NCBI GenBank assembly: GCA_025667525.1
Contig: CM046881.1
Coordinates: 24,811,580-24,875,579 of the forward strand
Direction of reading: 5' to 3'
Length of the DNA: 64,000 nucleotides
From: Glebionis coronaria
Taxonomy: Eukaryota; Streptophyta; Magnoliopsida; Asterales; Asteraceae
In this document: positions 52,272 to 62,310 of the stretch, in pieces
Numbering within the stretch: position 1 is the first letter of the stretch
Layout of the letters: every line of letters starts with the position of its first letter
Notes under the pieces: generated by a model
Told to the model about the DNA's origin: nothing
Databases searched by the model: none
The model's input: the letters and a program-made list of their open reading frames with translations, nothing else
Position numbers and translations under genes: made by a program

Positions 52272-55163
52272 AGCCCTATCTAACTCAAAGTTTAATTCTA
52301 TGAACAAAACTCTAAAGGCCCAAAAGCTGAATGTGAGCTTATCACAACTTAATAAGCAAAAAGCTTATTCTTATTGGGCTTTTTAGCCCATTAAGCAATA
52401 AGCTAATGCCATAAGCTCTAATTTGGCACACAACCTTCTTTTGGGATGCTTATGAGATCTGTAAAAAGAAATATTGAAAAAGCACACTCAATAAGCCAGA
52501 AATAAGCAAAGTAAAATTTCACTAAAAGACAAAATAGTCGTTTTTGAGAAATAAGGCACCTCAGGACTTGATTCAACTTGCAAAAGATCACAAATGGACT
52601 CAATAAGCCAAAACAATCAAGAAAATTCCAATAAGCCAAACCAATAAGCCAGAATAAGCCAATAAGCACTTATGAAAAAGTCAATTAAGTTGGTTTTCTA
52701 GTCAAACCCTAAAGGCAACCCACCAAATGCTCCAGTATGAACAAATGGGTCAAATAATGAGCACCTATTACAAAATCCAAGTTGTTGCAGGTTAAAATAA
52801 GCTATTATAGCTTATTGATAAGCTGACACCAGTTTTACACTAACAGTGGCAACCAGCAGGGGAAAGGAGTTCCCACTGCTTTGACTATTTGACTGAGCTT
52901 TTTAGAGAGTTCTAGTTGGTTTCAATTGGAAACAAAGTCACCTTTGTGATCAGTGAACCACAAGGATTCAATAGCAACAAGAAGATCACAATTTGGTTCA
53001 CACAATAAGCCACAATCAATCAAACAGTCACCAGATACCACACAGAAATGGAAAAATAAACAGTTATGCACAAATAAGCAGATTAAGCCTGAATAAGCCA
53101 ACCAAACTCAACAAGATGCACACACAAGCTATATAAACTATGAATAAGCACAAACAAACTCAATTCAAACACTGAATCAAAGTGAATCAACAGAAATAAG
53201 CAAGTGAAGGTTACTGATGAACACTAACATGCAATTGATGAACACTAACTCTTTGTTGATCTATTTGACCATAGATCCAATTTCAAGCCTCAAATCCTAC
53301 TTCCCTGGTGTAGTTAACCTAGATTTAACACTTGTTAACCCTAGTCTATGATTAGATCTAGGTGTCCCCTAAAATATCAGCCAAATTCACCAAGTAAATA
53401 AGATTTTATGACCTATTTATGAATCTATGTGTTTCAAACCTTAAAACCTGCAAACAGATGATCAAATGCAACCAATAAGCAGATACTAACACTTGCAAAC
53501 TATAAACAACCACTTAACAAACCACAAATCCTAACTTATGCAGTAGACCCAAACACCCTTTTAAAACTTGTTTTCACAATTTTTCAAAGGATTATCCAGA
53601 TTCAAACCACAAAATCAGCTAACAACACTTCAATAACATCAAATCAACACAAATAAACCAGATTCAACAATAATATCACAGATTCAAGCATAAACATGCA
53701 ATAATCACCAAATTCAGAAAAATAAAGGAGAAAATGAAAAGGGAGAAGGATGTAAACCTCCAAGACCTACATCGAGGCCCTAGATTGTTTGAGCTTAGGT
53801 ACTAGCAGAACAAGTACCAGCTTCCAAGCTGCTAAGAAGAACAAACCACAAAAGTGAGATCAAAATAAACCAAACTTCTGATTTTTGAAACCCAAGCTTT
53901 ATCAACTAAAACTTTGCCTCAAAAACCTTCAAACAAGATTATGGAACTCAGATTTTAGCTTATCAAACACCAAACTTTTATAAATAACAGATTAGAATTC
54001 AAAATTTTTAGAAATTCAAACTTTATTTCATAAAAAGGAATTACAAAGATATAAAAGCTAAAATCTGGAACAAAAGGACTCTCACATGTTGAGGTCTCCT
54101 TTTATAGGCAAATGCCTGGCTAAACACTATTCACAAACCCTAGAACTGAATTCCCTATTATGCCCTTGAGTCTTCTAGACGTTTTTTGAATTTGAGCTGT
54201 CCAATTAATAAAGGCTGTTCATTTTAGCTTTGTGATGAAGCAATGAGTCATAGCTGTTGATTTTGCCACGTTGGATGACTTGGAGGGCAAGTAGCATTCT
54301 GATTGGTGGAAAGGGAATTGGGGGTGGGGTCCATTGTGAGTGGGGAAAAGAGTTTTATGGTTGGGATGAGTTTCTGCTTGTGTGAATCACACGGGGGAAC
54401 CACCAATTTCAATTTACCCTTTGTTGGTAAAAAGTTAATTCTGGGTTCTTACTTGCTACAGTAACAAGTTTGATCTGTTTTCTTAGGGAGTGATTTGTTT
54501 GGCGGGTGTTTAGGGATTTGAACTTCCAAACTTGGCAGATTAAGTCCTTGGCTTTTTGAAAAATAGATAAAACATGTATTTCAGCCAACACTTTCCATTT
54601 CCTTTGTTAGTATCTTTCATACATTGGCAATTTTGGCACAAACTTTTGGAAAAAGGTTTCAAAGGGTTGTTTTTGCCATTTTGAGATATTTCAAGGGCTG
54701 ATCTTGGACATTCTTGATCTTCAAAGGTCTTCAATGTATCTTTGGCTTGATGAGGGACCATAATTGACAATTTGGAATTGTTGAGGGACTAATCTTGCCA
54801 TTTCTTCAAAGTTGAAGGACCTTTTGTGTAATTTTTACAAACTTAAAGGACCAAACTTGTAATTTTCAATAACCAAGGGTTTTAAGTGTCATTTCTTCAA
54901 TAAATGAGGATCAATCTTGTATGTCTTCAAGTCTTCAAGGGTATTTGTTGAATATTTCATGATCTAGGGCCCGATTCTTTGTACGACTTCGTTTCTCGTG
55001 TCCATTTTTCCTTGTATCTTGTGATCTTTTGTCTTTTTCACGATATGTATACCTAAAATACACAAGTAAACAAACACAAGCATATATATGGTATATTATG
55101 ACATTTTTATGCATTTAAAGCCCGAAAAGAATGATGAGATCATGTATAAATGCCATCTCATCA
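52272..55163 (-). repeat. 5' LTR of the Athila-like element, proximal segment (U3, R)
   Basis: Continues the match to the 3' LTR (about 35960-38858). On the minus strand it starts TGATGAGATGGC at 55163, with a TATA box at 54106-54097. The nested copia element interrupts the transcribed part about 1.8 kb downstream of that box. The terminal hairpin GATGAGAT/ATCTCATC is kept at 55133-55162, and AATAAGC motifs are again frequent. Confidence 0.93.
54097..54106 (-). promoter_or_regulatory. LTR promoter TATA box (5' LTR copy)
   Basis: TATAAAAGGA on the minus strand, same context as 37791-37800. This copy would drive the genomic transcript. Confidence 0.6.
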
Positions 55164-55168
55164 CTGAT
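55164..55168. other. Target-site duplication, right (CTGAT)
   Basis: Right-hand partner of TTGAT at 35076-35080. The satellite continues in phase with TCTATTTAAATTG. Confidence 0.75.
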
Positions 55169-55515
55169 TCTATTTAAATTGATACCCGTCAAAATATAGA
55201 GTGCCAAACATAATAGCTAACATATAAAAACAGATTTAGATTGAAATTATCTAACAACGTGGGCTGCAATAAAATTGTCATAACATGTGATCCATGATTC
55301 CGTTTCAAGACCACAACTAAGAAAATGGATCCTTGAAATAAGGATTAATTTTTTCTAGGCAAACATGGGTCAAAAGCGACTAAACATGATAAAAAAACTG
55401 ATGAAAAACGATAATAAACAGCCAAAACATTGCCGTAGCTGGCTGAAATCATCCAAACATAAGAAAAAACATCTAAAGTTATTTCTAGTCTATATGGACC
55501 ACATATAAACCGGTC

Positions 55516-58304
55516 AAAATGTTTCGCCCGGATTCTAGATGGATGAAACACGTATATGTATTTTCTTTGTTTAGTTTTGGTCCTGTTTTACCTAGTATAA
55601 AAGTTGGTCAGCTAGTATTTGAGGTAGTTGAGAATGCATTAGACAAAGAGCATCTCGACGACACATTATAATATAAAGCTCAAGATATGAGTGTGGTCTA
55701 ACAACCCGTCATGTTATTTAACCAAGAAAACAATGATATTGTTTATCCTTGTGAAGCCTACACAAGTGAATAATATACAAAAAAAGACAACTATTTTTTG
55801 ACATTTCGTGTAGGAGGATCATGCTTCTATATTATATGACTCTGAAATATTTGAATCCATATTTGATTCTATTTAAATTGAGACCCGTCAAAATATAGAG
55901 TGCCAAACATAATCGCTAACATATAAAAACAGATTTAGATTAAAATTATCTGACAACGCGGGTTGCAATAAAAATTGTCATATCATGTGATCCATGACTC
56001 CGTTTCAAGACCACAACTAAGAAAATGGATCCTTGAAAATAAGGATTAATTTTATCTAGGCAAACGTTGGTAAAAGCGACTAAACCTGATAAAAAACGGA
56101 TGCAAATCGACCATAAACAGCCAAAACATTGCCGTAACCGGCTGAAATCATCCAAACATAAGAAAAAACGTATAAATTTATTGCTAGTCCATATGGACTG
56201 CATAGAAACCGGTCAAAATGTTTTCTCCCGGATTCTAGATGGATGAAACACGTATATGTATTTTCTTTGTTTAGTTTTGGTCGTGCTTTACCTAGTATAA
56301 AAGTTGGTCAGATAGTATTTGAGGTAGTTGAGAATGCACTAGACAAAGAGCATCTCGACGACACATTATAATATACAGGTCAAGATATGAGTGTGGTCTA
56401 ACAACACCTTATGTTATTTGACCAAGAAAACAATGAATATTGTTTATCCTTGTGAAGCCTACATAGGTGAATAATATACAAAAAAGGACAAGTATTTTTT
56501 GACATTTCATGTAGGAGGATCATGCTTCTGTATCATATGACTCTGAAATATTTGATTCCATATTTTATTCTATTTAAATTGAGACCCGTCAAGAAGTAGA
56601 GTGCCAAACATAATCGCTAACATATAAAAACAGATTTAGATTGAAATTATCTGACAACGTGGACTGCAATAAAATCGTCATAACATGTGATACATGACTC
56701 CGTTTCAAGACCACAACTAAGAAAATAGATCCTTGAAATAAGGATTAATTATCTAGGCAAACATTGGTCAAAAGCGAATAAACATGATAAAAAACTGATG
56801 CAAATCGACAATAAACAACCAAAACATTGTCGTAACCGGCTGAAATCATCCAAACATAAGAAAAAACATCTAAATTTATTTCTAGTCCATATGGACCACA
56901 TTGAAACCGGTCAAAATGTTTTTGCCTGGATTCTAGATGGATGAAACACGTATATGTATTTTCTTTGTTTAGTTTTGGTCGTGTTTTACCTAGTATAAAA
57001 GTTGGTCAGCTAGTATTTGAGGTAGTTGAGAATGCACTAGACAAAGAGCATCTCGACGACACATTATAATATAAAGGTCAATATATTAATGTGTTCTAAC
57101 AACACGTTGTGTTATTTGACCAAGAAAACAATGATATTGTTTATCCTTGTGAAGCCTACACAGGTGAATAATATACAAAAAAAGGACAAGTATTTTTTGA
57201 CATTTCATGTAGGAGGATCATGCTTCTGTTACTCTGAAATATTTGATTCCATATTTTATTCTATTTAAATTGAGACCCGTCAAGAAATAGAGTGCCAAAC
57301 ATAATCGCTAACATATAAAAACAGATTTAGATTGAAATTATCTGACAACGTGGGCTGCAATAAAATCGTCATAACATGTGATACATTACTCCGTTTCAAG
57401 ACCACAACTAAGAAAATGGATCCTTGAAATAAGGATTAATTTTATCTAGGAAAACATTGGTCAAAAGCGACAAAACCTGATAAAAAACGGATGCAAATCG
57501 ACCATAAACAGCCAAAACATTGCCGTAACCGCCTGGAATCATCCAAACATAAGAAAAAACATCTAAATTTATTTCTAGTCCATATAGAGCACATAGAAAC
57601 CAGTCAAAATGTTTTCGACCGGATTCTAGATGGATGAAACAGGTATATGTATTTTCTTTGTTTAGTTTTGGTCATGTTTTACCTAGTATAAAAGTTGGTC
57701 AGCTAGTATTTGAGGTAGTTGAGAATGCATTAGATAAAAAGCATCTCGATGACACATTATAATATAAAGGTCAAGATATGAGTGACGTCTAACAACACGT
57801 CGTGTTATTTGACCAAGAAAACAATGATATTGTTTATCCTTGTGAAGCCTACACAGGTGAATAATATATAATAAAAGGACAAGTATTTTTTGACATTTCG
57901 TGTAGGAGGATCATGCTTCTGTATTATATGAATCTGAAATATTTGATTCCATATTTGATTCTATTTAAATTGAGACCCGTCAAGAAATAGAGTGCCAAAT
58001 ATAATCGCTAACATATAAAAATAGATTTAGATTAAAATTATCTGACAACATGGACTGCAATAAAATTGTCATAACATGTGATCCATGACTCCGTTTCAAG
58101 ACCACAACTAAGAAAATGGATCCTTGAAATAAGGATTAATTTTATCTAGGCAAACATTGGTTAAAAGTGACTAAACCTGATAAGAACTGATCCGAGTCGA
58201 CCATAAACAGCCAAAACATTGCCGTAACCGGCTGAAATCATCCAAACATAAGAAAAAACATCTAAATTTATTTCTAGTCCATATGGACCACATAGAAACT
58301 GGTC
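55516..58304. repeat. Four-monomer HOR, one full copy
   Basis: Units at 55516, 56215, 56913 and 57606. The next two units (58305 and 59008) repeat the private markers of the first two: ATAAAGCTCAAG at 55674 and 58464, and TCGTGCTTTACC plus GGTCAGATAG at 56281 and 59074. The period is about 2.79 kb. The second copy is cut at the array edge. Confidence 0.85.
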
Positions 58305-60271
58305 AAAATGTTTTCGCCCGGATTCTATATGGATGAAACACGTATATGTATTTTCTTTGTTTAGTTTTGGTCGTGTTTTACCTAGTATAAAAGTTGGTCA
58401 GCTAGTATTTGAGGTAGTTAAGAATGCACTAGACAAAGAGCATCTCGATGATACATTATAATATAAAGCTCAAGATATGAGTGTGGTCTAACAACACATC
58501 GTGTTATTTGATCAAGAAAACAATGATATTGTTTTGTCCTTGTGAAGCCTACACAAGTGAATAATATACAAAAAAAGGACAACTATTTTTTGACATTTCG
58601 TGTACGAGGATCATGCTTCTATATTATATGAATCTGAAATATTTGATTCCATATTTGATTCTATTTAAATTGAGACCCGTCAAAATATAGAGTGCCAAAC
58701 ATAATCGCTAACATATAAAAACAAATTTAGATTGAAATTATCTGACAACGTGGGCTGCAATAAACATTGTCATAACATGTGATCCATGACTCCGTTTCAA
58801 GACCACAACAAAGAAAATGTATCCTTGAAACTAAGGATTAATTTTATCTAGGCAAACATTGGTCAAAAGCGACTAAACCTGATAAAAAACTGATGCAAAT
58901 CGACCATAAACAGCCAAAACATTGCTGTAACCGGCTGAAATCATCCAAACATAAGAAAAAACATCTAGATTTTTTTCTAGTCCATATGGACCACATAGAA
59001 ACCGTTCAAAATGTTTTCGCCCGGATTCTAGATGGATGAAACACGTATATGTATTTTCTTTGTTTAGTTTTGGTCGTGCTTTACCTAGTATAAAAGTTGG
59101 TCAGATAGTATTTGAGGTAGTTGAGAATGCACTAGACAAAGAGCATCTCGACGACACATTATAATATACAGGTCAAGATATGAGTGTGCTCTAACAACAG
59201 GTTGTGTTATTCGACCAAGAAAACAATGAATAACGTTTATCCTTGTGAAGCCTACATAGGTGAATAATATACAAAAAAGGACAAGTATTTTTTGACATTT
59301 TATGTAGGAGGATCATGCTTCTATATCATATGACTCTAAAATATTTGATTCCATATTTTATTCTATTTAAATTGAGACCCGTCAAGAAGTAGAGTGCCAA
59401 ACATAATCGCTAACATATAAAAACAGATTTAGATTGAAATTATCTGACAACGTGGGCTGCGATAAAATCGTCATAACATGTGATACATGACTCCGTTTCA
59501 AGACCACAACTAAGAAAATGGATCCTTGAAATAAGGATTAATTATCTAGGCAAACATTGGTCAAAAGCGAATAAACAAGATAAAAAACTGATGCAAATCG
59601 ATAATAAACAGCCAAAACATTGTCATAACCTGCTGAAATCATCCAAACATACGAAAAAAATCTAAATTACGTATGTATATATATATTTATTATGAAAACG
59701 AATAAATATATTAAGTCACAATCGATAACTAATTAGAACACGTAAATTATGAACAAGAGAACACACGTGAACGCACTATTATTTTACACACGGAAAAAGT
59801 TACGGGTTACCCCATGTGGGGCCCCCATGGCGCGGCTACAACAAGAAACATGGGCTTGGCCCATGTAATTTTTACTAACTAGGGAATTAGGGGGAAACAT
59901 GTGTCACTTATCACAAATCTAGAAAATAATCAAAACCCTAGTTCTTCCTTTGGTTCCTCTTTGGCCGCCGGTTATACATCACCACAAGGGGTGTTCGGGT
60001 TGATTTTGATCTTGGAATATTTACAAGGATCGTTGTGTGTTCGTCCTCATTTGTTTCACGTAATCGGTATAACCTTTAACCTTTTGTTTTTATGTTTTGA
60101 TTTATTGAATCACATAAAATCATGATGTTTTAATTAAACTAATTAAAAACAAGTATTTTAAACATGTTAATAATCATGGGGTTAAATCAAATCAAGGGTT
60201 TAGGGGTGTTTGTGGTCTAGCCGACGCCTAACCGAGCCCCATAAGGGTCTCGGCTTGGCATATCTCACACC

Positions 60272-60293
60272 ACCGAGACCATATGGTCTCGGT
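60272..60293. other. 22-bp perfect palindrome in the LTR
   Basis: Centred on CCATATGG with arms CCGAGA/TCTCGG and one more A/T pair. GGTCTCGG occurs again at about 60246. Confidence 0.85.
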
Positions 60294-61037
60294 ATGGTGG
60301 TGGTGGTCCCACGGCAACAGCAAAAACAATGGGAAACCCAAATTTGGTCGGGGTATGGTGTTGGTTACGGGTCCGGTTCATGGGTTTTTAATCACGGGTC
60401 CGGTTCATGAATCATTTTTCAAGGTTTATGATTTTTACAAGTTATGTTATATTTTTTAGACTTAAATTAAATTAATTAAAAGCATGAACATGATTAATTT
60501 AATTTACATGACATAGGTTATTAGTTCAATTATTAATTCATGAATTTTAACCTAAGTATTTATCTTTTAATTAGACTTAATAATTAATTAATTATTAAAA
60601 CCATGACTATAATTAATTAATTTACATGACTTAGGTTATATTATTTATAGATAATAATACATGTTTTAACCTAAGTATTTTATCTTTATTTAATTAAAAT
60701 CATGTTATATTTAATTAAATACTTTAACCTATAGTTTATTTAATTTACATGTAATAATTAATAAACTATACTATATAACCACATGACTTAGAATAATAAT
60801 CAGAAAACACTTAAGCTTATATAATGAAGGTCTACGGGATTATTGGCCTATTCTACATAATGGATTTGATGGATTAAGTTGGTTGATTAGATGATAAATA
60901 TAAAAAGATGAAGGAAGGAGAGGAGGGATTAGAGAGAGAAAGGAGAGAAAAAGGGAAAACTAGAGAGAGAAAATAAAGATGGATATGATTAAGTGAAAAA
61001 TGATAATCAACAACCCCTCCTAACATGCTAGGAGGGG

Positions 61038-61047
61038 ATATATATAG
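61038..61047 (-). promoter_or_regulatory. LTR TATA box
   Basis: The minus strand reads CTATATATAT about 117 bases after the LTR start. Downstream on that strand is the CT-rich stretch 60980-60911. Confidence 0.5.
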
Positions 61048-61089
61048 ACCACCCTATATGTGGGCTATATGGACTATACATAAAGTAAA

Positions 61090-61228
61090 TAGATCACGAG
61101 CCCATTACATAATTATCGTTGGAGCGACCGATCCTTCATAAATACGTAAAACGTATTTCCAACAATCTCCCCCTAAGGGAGGTCGCTCCAAGAAACAAAG
61201 TTCTAAATAGTCTATAACTCGTGATCTA
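61090..61228 (-). other. Nested inverted repeats around the polypurine tract/LTR junction
   Basis: The outer stem is TAGATCACGAG (61090-61100) with CTCGTGATCTA (61218-61228). The inner stem is TTGGAGCGACC (61119-61129) with GGTCGCTCCAA (61181-61191). The loop of the inner stem holds a third hairpin, AAATACGT/ACGTATTT (61140-61158), the LTR end and the tract. The tract itself contains CTCCC/GGGAG. Confidence 0.8.
61148..61184 (-). repeat. LTR-end plus polypurine tract, copy 1 of a 37-bp direct repeat
   Basis: Includes the last 17 bp of the LTR and the tract CTTAGGGGGAGAT (minus strand). An identical 37-bp copy lies at 61263-61299, 115 bp away. Confidence 0.85.
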
Positions 61229-61262
61229 TGCTAACTAAGATGTGACCGAGACTTTATTGGGA

Positions 61263-61299
61263 AAAACGTATTTCCAACAATCTCCCCCTAAGGGAGGTC
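61263..61299 (-). repeat. LTR-end plus polypurine tract, copy 2 of a 37-bp direct repeat
   Basis: Identical to 61148-61184. If this is the copy used, the LTR would end at 61279 instead of 61164. Confidence 0.85.
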
Positions 61300-61693
61300 A
61301 CATCTTTTTACAAAATCTTAAACCTAGCATCTATGCTTGAGTCTTCGATCTTGTTCTTGTGAGTATGCTTGATGTGATCTTTGACTTTAGTCTTGAGCAT
61401 GTTTCCTTGCCTTGACCTTGTGCATTTTTTACTTGTGATATTTGCCTCTTTGTGACTTCATGTTCCACATACTTATACTTTTAAATTCTTGAAAGCTTCA
61501 GAGTTTGATACAGCGGAAGACTTGACCTTCAGGCTTTCTTGAATTTGTTGAAGTACTATTTTGTATGTAGTATAAGCATGTGGTGACGACTTCTTCTGGA
61601 TTGTACACCGCAATGCCACCTTCTTGTTACGCTGCATAAGACAATTAGCAACAAAACAATATACATGGATGAAATGGCCTTGAACATTTCATT

Positions 61694-61978
61694 CTAATTC
61701 GGTAGCATTTTACCTCCGGTCGGTGAAGACCGTTGGACGATATTAAATATCGTACTTGTGGCAGGTAGTTTCAATAAAGAACCTCCTTGACAAGATTTCG
61801 CGGGTAAACCCGTTCTCTTTACTCGACCGTCCAAAGCAGACTGCGAACGTAAAGAGTGAATCATTTGGATAATATTATCCGCATGATTTGAAGCCGTCAA
61901 TTCATGTTCCTGGAACAAGTGAAGTTCAATTAAGAACCGCACCATCGTTGCTTTCCAGTTGTCACTAGCTTGATTCAT
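61694..61978 (-). pseudogene. Unidentified post-pol ORF fragment
   Basis: 94 codons starting MNQASDNWKATMVRFLIEL. The composition is protein-like, with a hydrophobic/charged helix-like start, but I do not recognise a family. A second, broken copy of the start (MNQTCDNWKATVV then a stop) lies about 198 bp upstream near 62175, inside a tandem duplication. It could be part of a decayed post-pol (env-like or accessory) ORF of the copia-type element, or a chance ORF. Confidence 0.35.
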
Positions 61979-62310
61979 ATAGAATCTTGCAAGTTACCTA
62001 CCAAGTGCTGTTTGATGTTAACACTAGAAGGATTTCCACTCGTCACTGTGATCAATAAAGAGTCACTCTGAGTGTTCTGGCAAGATCATATGATAATGCG
62101 TAGAGGCCTGGAACGTGTTTAAATTCATTTAAGAATTAAACCACTGTTGCTTTCCAGTTATCACAAGTTTGATTCATAAAGAATCGCACAAGTCACCTAC
62201 CATGAGCTTTTTGATATTCGCTCAAGAAGGATTTCCATCTTCATTGTAGATACTTTCGTATTACTCGGATGTTCAGGCAAGATCATGAAGATTTTGCGTA
62301 GGACTCTTAA
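61920..62310 (-). repeat. Diverged ~198-bp tandem duplication
   Basis: TTGCTTTCCAGTT at 61948 and 62146, GAAGGATTTCCA near 62026 and 62226, and CAAGATCAT at 62081 and 62278 keep the same order and a 197-200-bp offset. Both halves contain the MNQ..DNWKAT codons on the minus strand. Confidence 0.75.

Larger units (their letters stand above)
35081..55163 (-). mobile_element. Athila-like Ty3/gypsy LTR retrotransposon, degenerate, with nested insertions
   Basis: A 20.1-kb element on the minus strand interrupts a satellite unit. Its outer ends read TGATTGTGG (left) and ATCTCATCA (right), so each LTR is bounded by TGAT...ATCA. Flanking 5-bp duplications are TTGAT (35076-35080) and CTGAT (55164-55168), with one mismatch. 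Read along the minus strand the order is 5' LTR, leader, gag, protease, reverse transcriptase, RNase H, integrase, a 2.2-kb non-coding stretch, polypurine tract and 3' LTR. The gag and pol motifs match the Athila lineage as known from plants. Frameshifts, stops and a MITE make it non-autonomous. About 4.1 kb of its length is later insertions. The LTRs are unusually long, about 3.7 kb. Confidence 0.93.
55164..59669. repeat. Satellite array, right arm (~6.5 units)
   Basis: Completes the unit interrupted at 35080 and continues with units at 55516, 56215, 56913, 57606, 58305 and 59008, the last cut at about 59669 by an LTR. Units here are somewhat more diverged. Examples are TCGTGCTTTACC at 56281 and 59074, CAAGAAGTAGAG near 56592 and 59384, and the 1-bp loss AAAATGTTTCGCCC at 55516. 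Confidence 0.95.
59674..61164 (-). mobile_element. Probable copia-type (Sirevirus-like) LTR, 3' LTR of an element leaving the window
   Basis: The stretch ends CCAACA next to a polypurine tract (61165-61180 on the minus strand) and begins TGTATATATA where the satellite stops, so on the minus strand it runs TGTTGGAAATACG...TATACA. A TATA box lies at 61047-61038, followed on the sense strand by a long CT-rich patch (60980-60911), as often seen downstream of plant promoters. The left boundary is uncertain by a few bases, and the right one because the LTR edge is duplicated at 61263-61299. No ORF has a recognisable product. The partner LTR is outside the window. Confidence 0.65.
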
